Shown here: positions 1 to 5,777 of the stretch, in pieces
Numbering within the stretch: position 1 is the first letter of the stretch
Layout: every line of letters begins with the position of its first letter
NCBI GenBank assembly: GCA_964364175.1
Contig: CAYILR010000079.1
Location: forward strand, 1 to 7,431
From: CAYILR01 sp964364175
Lineage (GTDB): Bacteria > Bdellovibrionota > UBA1018
Reading direction: 5' to 3'
DNA length: 7,431 nt
The notes under the pieces: model-generated
The model's input: only the letters and a program-made list of their open reading frames with translations
Told to the model about the DNA's origin: nothing
The model's database searches: none
Translations under genes and position numbers: made by a program

Positions 1-49
1 GTCAGGGGACTTTCACCCCATGAGTTCCACGCCTGTTCTGGCGTGCTGC
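1..49 (-). mobile_element. Putative 5' end of a group II intron inserted in the HNH gene
   Basis: On the minus strand, just after the last zinc Cys of the HNH domain, a perfect 6-bp hairpin (CACGCCAGAACAGGCGTG, 45-28) is followed by GGGGTGAAAGTCCCC (19-5). The second motif can also form a 6-bp stem with one bulged T. A short stem followed by a GGTGAAAGTCC-type hairpin is the usual look of domain I near the 5' end of bacterial group II introns. Endonuclease homology breaks at the same place, as an insertion would cause. The exact boundary is unsure: the first intron bases would be GCACG or close by, a deviation from the common GTGYG start. The reverse transcriptase and 3' end would lie outside the window to the left. 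Confidence 0.5.
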
Positions 50-1094
50 AGTTTCGGCATAGAAGCCTGAGATTTTCGAGTGAGTGGGCACCGTTTTTGG
101 CGAAAGGTTCTCTGTGGTCTAATTCGAGACCGCGTCGGGATCCGCATTGAGTGCATTTTCCTTTGTCTCTCTGAAATACAGCCCGTCTGAGATCACGACT
201 CACGTACCTTGAGCGAATCTGATGCTGGGTTTCCGGCGTTGGAAACGATTCTGATTTTTTCTTAAAAACATATCCTGTTTTCTTTTCAACATTCCTAGCT
301 TGAGGTTGGTCTGTTGGGTTTACTTCCAACGCCGGAACTAAAGCATCTTCTGTTGATACATTCTTCTTTTGCACCTTCCGAGCAGAATTCAGCTTCTCCA
401 CTCCAAATTTAGCTAAATAAGCCACTAGGTCACTCAAGCTCAGATTCGGATGTGAGTGTGCAAGCATGCCCTTGAGGATTTCGAGATTCTTCATTGTCTC
501 GTCGTCGAGTATCAATTTTAGCTCAGTATGAGTCTCACTCACCGGACGAGATTTCTCTTTAAAATGAATTTCAGGACTAGAGGCGTGACGCAACAACTCG
601 CGCTCAACCTCACGCGACGACTTACTCTCGAGTTCTCGAAGAATTTCCTTTTTGAAAGTAATATCAATTTTGGGAGCTGAGTTTTCTTGTGCATTCTTCT
701 GCTCCGCGCGGAAAAACACCTGAGCCTGTGACAGTGTCGAGAGTGACAGCTTGCCTTCCAACACTGATTGCTCGAGCTCTGGAATTTCCTTCAGCAACTT
801 CATACTGTCAATTCTTCGGTGCGCGGATCCGCTGGAGTAGCCCAATTCATGCCGACAGTATTCGTAAAGGCTCGGATATTTTAAAGCCGAGTAAAGCTTG
901 CGGCGCTCGACTTCGCGCAGATGGTGAAGAATGGACAAAGTCAGCTCGCGTTCTTTTTGAGAAAGTGTCTTGACCTTCGTCAGCAACTCTCTGTCGGTGA
1001 GTTTGCTGATGCTGGAATGAATGCTTCGATCCGCATCCAAATTCACCAGACTGAGATTTTCAAAAAGAGAGTTTTCGATGTGAGAATTTTGCAT
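1..1094 (-). CDS. HNH endonuclease of the multicopy Bdellovibrio-type family, runs off the window (partial)
   Basis: Translating the minus strand from the ATG at 1094 gives an uninterrupted frame of about 364 codons to the window edge. The start is preceded by a good ribosome binding site (AGGGGG, 8 bases upstream). An in-frame ATG at 1124 lacks one and is less likely. Residues 20-125 are a helical N-terminal region with a signature (LHHLREVERRKLY, YEYCRHELGYS, AHRRI, LSLSTLSQAQ) that I recall from HNH proteins of Bdellovibrionota. A charged, variable middle follows. Residues 300-349 form a zinc-binding HNH domain: C314-x2-C317, D326-H327, N341 and C346-x2-C349. The expected activity is cleavage of nucleic acid. 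The biological role of this family is not known to me; its repeated presence suggests a mobile or selfish gene. After C349 the reading frame stays open but no longer looks like the family, which usually continues about 15 residues. The change coincides with intron-like hairpins (see 1-49). Codon use and motif order make a real gene very likely. Confidence 0.87.
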   Translation of the reverse strand, partial: MQNSHIENSLFENLSLVNLDADRSIHSSISKLTDRELLTKVKTLSQKERELTLSILHHLREVERRKLYSALKYPSLYEYCRHELGYSSGSAHRRIDSMKLLKEIPELEQSVLEGKLSLSTLSQAQVFFRAEQKNAQENSAPKIDITFKKEILRELESKSSREVERELLRHASSPEIHFKEKSRPVSETHTELKLILDDETMKNLEILKGMLAHSHPNLSLSDLVAYLAKFGVEKLNSARKVQKKNVSTEDALVPALEVNPTDQPQARNVEKKTGYVFKKKSESFPTPETQHQIRSRYVSRDLRRAVFQRDKGKCTQCGSRRGLELDHREPFAKNGAHSLENLRLLCRNCSTPEQAWNSWGESPL

Positions 1095-1109
1095 GTTTTT
1101 CGCCCCCTG

Positions 1110-1148
1110 ATGTTCAAAAAACATATCACTGATTTTGATCAAAAATCA
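1110..1148. promoter_or_regulatory. Two short inverted repeats upstream of the HNH gene
   Basis: Two perfect inverted repeats lie just before the HNH start: ATGTT-n5-AACAT at 1110-1124 and TGATTTT-n5-AAAATCA at 1130-1148. Both have 5-base spacers and sit in AT-rich DNA where an operator or promoter would be expected. Such repeats arise easily in AT-rich sequence, so a regulatory role is only a guess. Confidence 0.25.
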
Positions 1149-1227
1149 CTTAAAATATAGATATTATTTTGAAAATACTTTATTCGTCGTAAGCATGAAA
1201 TGCAGAGTTCGGCGACATGATTTTCTG

Positions 1228-1583
1228 TCAACGCAAGAATGCAGCAGAAACGCGACCAGTTGCTTGGATTGCATCGACGGACATTCCCGGCCAAGATATG
1301 TAACTCGATTCTATCCAGTTCCAGTTTGGAATTTCTTTAACTTTCCACTGTTTTTTGGACTCGTCTGCCGACATAGGCTCAACATAAGATGCATCTAAAA
1401 TATTTTTGAGGCCTTTTGGCAGTTTTATTTCATTTAAAGAATAGAATTTTTCGATTTCCCAAAGACTGATCTACCAAAATTGGCTAAGCACTTTTTTAAT
1501 ACCTCCGCCTGGTTTTGAGCGAGCGTCTCCACCCATTCAATTTCGGAAACCCTAGATTTAACTGATCGAATTGAAAAGTAACT
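1228..1583 (-). pseudogene. Frameshifted remnant of an unrecognised protein gene
   Basis: Two overlapping minus-strand open frames read as pieces of one protein. The upstream frame (1583-1437) contains VSEIEWVETLAQNQ and VLKKCLANFGRS. The downstream frame (1470-1231) contains IEKFYSLNEIKLPKGL, ILDASYVEP, EIPNWNWIESSYISWPGM and VDAIQATGRV, then stops at TGA (1228-1230). Each has protein-like composition with well mixed codons, and neither has a usable ATG near its beginning. The simplest reading is one gene broken by a single frameshift between 1437 and 1470 and lacking its start. I do not recognise the family. A further 16 codons are open after the TGA, so the original C-terminus may have been longer. 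The remnant ends close to the start of the oppositely oriented gene at 1607. It could also be a chance open stretch, but the two-frame continuity argues against that. Confidence 0.5.
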
Positions 1584-1606
1584 CTACTTATGATCTAAGC
1601 GTGCAA

Positions 1607-2188
1607 ATGAATATTCGTTGGTCTACCCTTGCTCTAGCATTACTTTGCCTTGAACCTGTCGCCTTCGCGATTGACTCAAAAGAACCCACAACCCCTAATC
1701 CAGAGCCATCCCCTCCTGCATTCGTTTCTGATCATTCTGGATTTTTGTTTGCAGTTGGAGGAAGCGCGGAATTTTTTCCAAGTGGGATGTTGGAAAATTT
1801 CAAAGAAGGAAGAGGAGCAGGCCGCTTATTGGGATTTATGCCATTACCGTTGCTGTTCGGTGAGGCTGGATTTCGCGTGAATCAATTTGGTATTTATGTA
1901 CGAGCCAGTTCGATCTTAGCTATGAGTCGACTGACCCTCGATGCAACCTGGAGAGTCAAGCGATTCGAGCAGTGGGATCTCCACCTAAGACCTTCCTATG
2001 GAGCAGAAGTTGATCTTGTGCAATTCTCTACGACCTATGGACTGGGAATCGAACTCGCTCAACGCAATTCCATTCGAAACCAACTTTTCTTTTTTTGCGG
2101 ACCCGAACTTTGGAAAGCCAACACGGGACGCCATGATGGTAATTACAATATTTTTGTCGTTACACTCAGCGGTGGAATTCGAATCTAG
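1607..2188 (+). CDS. Exported beta-rich protein, probably outer membrane
   Basis: This encodes 193 residues from the ATG at 1607. Earlier in-frame starts (TTG 1571, GTG 1601) are possible, but the ATG places a textbook signal peptide at the N-terminus: a basic NIR start, a hydrophobic core (STLALALLCL) and a VAFA cleavage site at about residue 21. A Pro- and Thr-rich linker follows (about residues 22-38). The rest alternates hydrophobic and polar residues in strand-like blocks separated by short turns, for example FLFAVGGSAEFF, FGIYVRASSI, YGAEVDLVQF and YGLGIELAQ. It ends in a Gly-containing strand (VVTLSGGIRI). This pattern fits a small outer-membrane beta-barrel or a periplasmic beta protein. 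The Cys in the signal core lacks a proper lipobox, so a lipoprotein is unlikely. No convincing Shine-Dalgarno sequence precedes any of the starts. No family or function is recognised. It stands alone between remnants and is not part of an operon. Confidence 0.72.
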   Translation: MNIRWSTLALALLCLEPVAFAIDSKEPTTPNPEPSPPAFVSDHSGFLFAVGGSAEFFPSGMLENFKEGRGAGRLLGFMPLPLLFGEAGFRVNQFGIYVRASSILAMSRLTLDATWRVKRFEQWDLHLRPSYGAEVDLVQFSTTYGLGIELAQRNSIRNQLFFFCGPELWKANTGRHDGNYNIFVVTLSGGIRI

Positions 2189-2199
2189 GAACTGGGGCT

Positions 2200-2640
2200 A
2201 CTCTTGCGAGTCAAAATACAAGTCCCGGCAGGGAGCCACGCAAATAACCTCTCTATTCACCATCGTCGAGTGTAGCTCCGGAGTGCTCTTTCGTCCTGAG
2301 TCCGTTTGCTTGTGCGCTTTGCCTTGTGAGGAGCAATGAGTTCCACTCCAAATTCGGATTGAACTTGTTCATCCAGTGGACACTGTCGTAGGCTTGATAC
2401 GGGGGAAGTTCGCTGGGCATGTCTTTCCAACGAGCTCCAGAACGTAAAATCCAGAATATTCCATCCAAAATCGATCGAGACTCAATCCAAGGACGTCCTC
2501 GTCCATCTTCTCTCTTCCTGAGCTCCGAGAGCAAAGGCTCGATCACCCTCCACTGGTGATCGGTTAATTTCATGAACCCAGTATGTAATAAATTAAAAAT
2601 TATTGACTCTGGTATTTATGAGACCGCTTCTAGTAAAGAC
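2200..2640 (-). mobile_element. Decayed IS5-like insertion sequence, boundaries approximate
   Basis: The transposase remnant and its AT-rich upstream flank (2574-2640) make up what is left of the element. I could not find matching terminal inverted repeats or a target-site duplication. Both ends are therefore estimates, and the ends may be lost. The element lies beside a broken HNH-endonuclease fragment, whose homology stops at about 2671, so insertion into or next to that gene is plausible. Confidence 0.5.
2233..2573 (-). pseudogene. IS5-family transposase, internally deleted and frameshifted
   Basis: The N-terminus (from ATG 2573) is typical of IS5-family transposases: MKLTDHQWRVIEPLL, GRGRPW, DGIFWILRSGARWKDMP, LPPYQ. 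In intact relatives PPYQ is followed by over a hundred residues carrying the first catalytic Asp. Here PPYQ joins directly to AYDS, which belongs to the later GD-AYDS segment, so the middle is deleted (junction about 2393/2394). One base is then lost and the reading shifts frame. The C-terminal part (PLDEQ, FGVELIAPHK, TQDERALR, RRW) continues in another frame and meets a TGA (2257-2259) where Arg or Lys is usual. It then shows IERLFAWL with the expected catalytic Glu. Homology fades after 2233. The product cannot be active. The open frame starting at 2573 ends at 2253 with a meaningless tail. Confidence 0.88.
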
Positions 2641-2670
2641 TTTCAATTTCTTACAATCGTTATCCTGCCT

Positions 2671-2830
2671 GCCACCAACTCACTCCAACTCAGATTCGAA
2701 TGTGAGTACGAGAGCATGCCCTTGAGAATTTCAAGATTCTTCATCTCGGGCAACCCCGACAACGACTCAGGACTGCAATTTCTTCCCTCAATTCCCAACG
2801 ATGCGCCCTCGCAACCCGCGCTCAACCCAT
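2671..2830 (-). pseudogene. Fragment of a second HNH-endonuclease gene copy
   Basis: Positions 2671-2744 align without gaps to 421-494 inside the HNH gene. By hand I count 62 of 74 bases identical. Both encode the same segment (MKNLEILKGML, then SHxNLSxSxLVA). Further upstream on the minus strand only scattered similarity remains, such as CGCGCTCAACC near 2817-2827, matching 599-609, so this part has suffered deletions and frame changes. The region holding the HNH nuclease domain is absent, replaced by the IS5 remnant. A minus-strand open frame spanning 2825-2643 is not a gene in its own right. The fragment shows that this endonuclease type exists in at least two places here. Confidence 0.8.
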
Positions 2831-2908
2831 ACTTAGGCTTGGAAGAACCTGTTTTCCCTAAATTTCTCGTTGCGTTTTGATAGCAGAGTGTTTAAGTTCG
2901 CGCTGCTC

Positions 2909-4438
2909 ATGGAAAAATCAATTCTGACCCCAGAAGCAGTACAATTTCTCACCGAACTTCAGACCGAATTTAATCCTATCCGCGAAAAATTACTGGCCCG
3001 CCGAATCGAGCGCCAAAAGGACATTGAGAACGGCAAAATGCCGACCTTTTTGGAAGAAACTCGCTCCGTCCGCGAAGGCAAATGGCAGGTCGCTTCGTGC
3101 CCCGCTGATCTCCAAGATCGTCGCGTCGAAATCACCGGCCCTACCGAACGCAAAATGATGATCAATGCGCTCAATTCGGGTGCTAAAGTTTTCATGGCGG
3201 ATTTGGAAGATGCTACCTCGCCGACTTGGGAGAACATCATCCAAGGCCAGGTCAATTTGCGAGATGCCGTGAGAAGACAGCTCTCGTTCCAAAACCCCGA
3301 CGGCAAAAAATATGAACTCAATCCAAAAACCGCGACTCTTCTGGTTCGTCCTCGCGGCTGGCATCTTTTGGAGAAGAACTTTCAGGTCAACCAGCAGCCC
3401 ATGTCGGGAAGTCTTTTTGATTTTGGTCTCTACTTCTTCCACAACGCGCAGGAATGCGTGAGACGTGGAACCGGGCCATATTTTTACCTCCCGAAAATGG
3501 AGAGCCACCTCGAAGCTCGCCTTTGGAACGATGTTTTCTGCTTCGCTCAAGACCGCCTGAAAATTCCACGCGGAACAATTCGCGCGACAGTGCTCATCGA
3601 AACCGTTCTCGCCGCATTCGAAATGGACGAGATTCTGTACGAACTCCGCGATCACATGTCGGGACTCAACGCCGGACGCTGGGATTACATCTTTAGCTGC
3701 ATCAAGAAATTCAAACATCAAGATGTGATTTTCCCCGACCGTGCACAGATCACAATGACCACTCCGTTCATGCGCGCTTACACAGAATTGCTCGTAAAAA
3801 CCTGCCACCACCGTGGAGCACACGCAATGGGCGGAATGGCTGCGTTCATTCCTAACCGCAAGGATCCCGAAGTCACTGCAAACGCGTTGGCCAAAGTTCG
3901 TGAGGACAAAGCACGCGAGTCCAACGATGGGTTCGACGGAACCTGGGTTGCTCACCCCGATTTGGTTCCCGTAGCGATGGAAGCATTCGACGCTAAACTC
4001 GGATCTCGTCCCAACCAAAAAGATCGCCTGCGCGAGGACGTCAACATCCGCGCTGAGCAAATCATTGAATTCAAAATCCCCGGCGGCAAAGTCACCGAGA
4101 CCGGCGTACGCAACAATATTAATGTAGGAATCCAATACATGGAACGCTGGCTGGCCGGAGTAGGCGCCGTGGCGATTCACAATTTGATGGAAGATGCAGC
4201 AACTGCCGAAATTTCGCGCGCGCAACTTTGGCAGTGGGTGCATCGGGGGGCGGTGCTCGAGGATGGTCGCAAGATGAATGCGGTCTTGTTCGGGCAATTA
4301 TATACGGATGAACTAAATAAACTGGGTGAAGCAGCTCGTTACGGAAAAGCGGCAGCGCTTTTTCAACAGCTTGTGGAATCTCCTCGATTCGAGGAATTCT
4401 TGACTTTGCCCGCTTACGACCGACTGGTTAAAAATTAA
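2909..4438 (+). CDS. aceB: Malate synthase A
   Basis: Malate synthase condenses glyoxylate with acetyl-CoA to give malate and CoA, the second step of the glyoxylate bypass, in the cytoplasm. From the ATG at 2909 the protein has 509 residues, close to the A-type enzyme of E. coli (533). Similarity is clear end to end: RRVEITGPTERKMMINALN, KVFMADLEDA, SLFDFGLYFFHN, GPYFYLPKMES, GLNAGRWDYIFS, HAMGGMAAFIP, DGTWVAHPDL and GLMEDAATAEISR-like NLMEDAATAEISR. Expected catalytic residues are present: Arg149 (RPRGWHL), metal ligands Glu231 (LIET) and Asp259 (RWDY), and the general base Asp429 (MEDAATAE). It is the short A form, not the longer G form. Start choice: in-frame TTG 2870 and GTG 2888 exist, but MEKSILTPEAVQFLTEL aligns with the normal N-terminal region. 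The ribosome binding site is weak. It is the first gene of a two-gene operon with aceA. No mutation breaks it. Confidence 0.97.
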   Translation: MEKSILTPEAVQFLTELQTEFNPIREKLLARRIERQKDIENGKMPTFLEETRSVREGKWQVASCPADLQDRRVEITGPTERKMMINALNSGAKVFMADLEDATSPTWENIIQGQVNLRDAVRRQLSFQNPDGKKYELNPKTATLLVRPRGWHLLEKNFQVNQQPMSGSLFDFGLYFFHNAQECVRRGTGPYFYLPKMESHLEARLWNDVFCFAQDRLKIPRGTIRATVLIETVLAAFEMDEILYELRDHMSGLNAGRWDYIFSCIKKFKHQDVIFPDRAQITMTTPFMRAYTELLVKTCHHRGAHAMGGMAAFIPNRKDPEVTANALAKVREDKARESNDGFDGTWVAHPDLVPVAMEAFDAKLGSRPNQKDRLREDVNIRAEQIIEFKIPGGKVTETGVRNNINVGIQYMERWLAGVGAVAIHNLMEDAATAEISRAQLWQWVHRGAVLEDGRKMNAVLFGQLYTDELNKLGEAARYGKAAALFQQLVESPRFEEFLTLPAYDRLVKN

Positions 4439-4442
4439 GGAG
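4437..4442 (+). promoter_or_regulatory. Ribosome binding site of aceA, overlapping the aceB stop
   Basis: AAGGAG begins on the last two bases of the aceB TAA stop. It lies 4 bases before the ATG at 4447 and 7 bases before the ATG at 4450. Spacing favours the second ATG as the main start. The overlap suggests that ribosomes finishing aceB re-initiate on aceA. Confidence 0.8.
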
Positions 4443-4446
4443 CGAT

Positions 4447-5730
4447 ATGATGAACGAAACTTGGTTGAACGCGGCTGAATTGGAAAAACGCTGGAAAAAC
4501 GATGTCCGATGGAAAGGAGTCACCCGAAAATACACGGCCGAGGAAGTCGTTCGTCTGAGAGCTTCTGTCCCCGTGGAATACAGCTTGGCCCGCAAAGGTT
4601 CCGAGCGATTCTGGAAAACTCTGCAAACCGATCATCATATCACCGCATTGGGAACTCTGACCGGCGCACAAGCCGTGCAAATGGCCAAAGCGGGAATGAA
4701 AGCCATCTACATGAGCGGTTGGCAAGTTGCAGCTGATGCCAACGTGGCTTCACAAACTTACCCTGACCAAAGCTTGTATCCTTCGAACAGCGTTCCGATG
4801 CTGGTTCGTCGACTGAACAACGCTCTGATGCGCGCTGACCAAATCTGCGCCGCCGAAGGCAAACGCGATCTCGACTGGTACTTGCCCATCGTAGCTGACG
4901 CAGAAGCCGGATTCGGTGGACCTCTGCACTCCTTCGAATTGATGAAATCCATGATTGATGCCGGCGCAAGCGCTGTGCACTACGAAGACCAACTCGCAGC
5001 TGAGAAAAAATGCGGCCACTTGGGTGGAAAAGTTTTGATTCCCACTTCAGCTTTTATTCGCACTTTGACAGCAGCACGTCTCGCATCCGACGTTCTGGAT
5101 GTGCCGACCATCATCGTCGCTCGTACCGACGCTCACAGCGCGACCTACATGACTTCGGACATCGACGCAGCCGACAAGCCTTTCTTGACTGGCGAACGCA
5201 CACCCGAAGGATACTACGGCGTGAAGAGCGGAATGCCCATCACCATCGCTCGCGGATTGGCCTACGCTCCGTACGCTGACTTGCTCTGGTTCGAAACCTC
5301 GAAGCCTGACCTGGAAGAAGCACGCGAATTCGCAGAAGCCATCCACGCAAAATTCCCCGGCAAAATGTTGGCCTACAACTGTTCACCTTCGTTCAACTGG
5401 GAGAAAAATCTGAACGCTGCTGAGATCGCAAAGTTCAACCAAGCTTTAGGCGACTTGGGATTCAAATTCCAATTCATCACCCTGGCCGGCTGGCACTCGA
5501 TCAACTACCACACCTTCGATTTGGCACAGGCTTTCAAGGCGGAGGGAATGACCGCTTACGTCCGGTTACAACACGACGAATTCAACAAAGAAAAAACCGG
5601 TTACACAGCCACCAAGCACCAACGCGAAGTCGGCACCGGTTACTTCGACGAAGTCCTGCAGACCATTGCTGGCGGCGAGGCTTCGACCTCGGCGCTTAAG
5701 GGTTCTACGGAATCGGAGCAGTTTCATTAA
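4447..5730 (+). CDS. aceA: Isocitrate lyase
   Basis: Isocitrate lyase cleaves isocitrate to succinate and glyoxylate, the first and committed step of the glyoxylate bypass. The protein has 427 residues (426 if the second ATG at 4450 is used), against 434 in E. coli. Family landmarks appear in order: substrate and phosphate loop region SGWQVAADAN (90-99), metal-binding VADAEAGFGG (149-158), catalytic loop KKCGHLGGKVLIP (187-199) with nucleophile Cys189, VARTDAHSA (224-232), NCSPSFNW (311-318), TLAGWHSINYHTF (345-357), and the conserved C-terminal GSTESEQFH. All key residues are present, so the enzyme should be active. It follows aceB by 8 bases and is probably translationally coupled to it. 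No aceK (isocitrate dehydrogenase kinase/phosphatase) follows; the next gene is convergent. Control of flux at the isocitrate branch point must therefore be encoded elsewhere or work differently. Confidence 0.98.
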   Translation: MMNETWLNAAELEKRWKNDVRWKGVTRKYTAEEVVRLRASVPVEYSLARKGSERFWKTLQTDHHITALGTLTGAQAVQMAKAGMKAIYMSGWQVAADANVASQTYPDQSLYPSNSVPMLVRRLNNALMRADQICAAEGKRDLDWYLPIVADAEAGFGGPLHSFELMKSMIDAGASAVHYEDQLAAEKKCGHLGGKVLIPTSAFIRTLTAARLASDVLDVPTIIVARTDAHSATYMTSDIDAADKPFLTGERTPEGYYGVKSGMPITIARGLAYAPYADLLWFETSKPDLEEAREFAEAIHAKFPGKMLAYNCSPSFNWEKNLNAAEIAKFNQALGDLGFKFQFITLAGWHSINYHTFDLAQAFKAEGMTAYVRLQHDEFNKEKTGYTATKHQREVGTGYFDEVLQTIAGGEASTSALKGSTESEQFH

Positions 5731-5777
5731 ACTCTGAGGAACCCCGACTAAGACATTTGTTTAGGGCCATACGACGA

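Noticed and set aside
1132..1148. A possible FNR/CRP-type site (TTGAT followed by ATCA)
   Set aside because: The spacing and the right half do not fit TTGAT-n4-ATCAA, and no linked regulator is present.
689..1160. Open frames on the plus strand between 689 and 1160
   Set aside because: They are antisense to the HNH-endonuclease gene, whose minus-strand frame carries recognisable family motifs throughout.
1671..1700. aceBA-like or phage operon membership for the exported protein at 1607-2188
   Set aside because: It is separated from aceB by more than 700 bases of remnants, and no phage gene lies beside it.
2342..2355. CCACTCCAAATT shared with the HNH gene near 398-409, suggesting HNH sequence on the far side of the IS
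   Set aside because: Here it encodes the EFGVE part of the transposase. The match is short and coincidental, both proteins happening to contain FGVE.
2990..4297. A 435-codon open frame on the minus strand inside aceB
   Set aside because: It lies entirely antisense to a clearly conserved malate synthase gene. The protein looks like no family, and such frames arise from the codon bias of the real gene.
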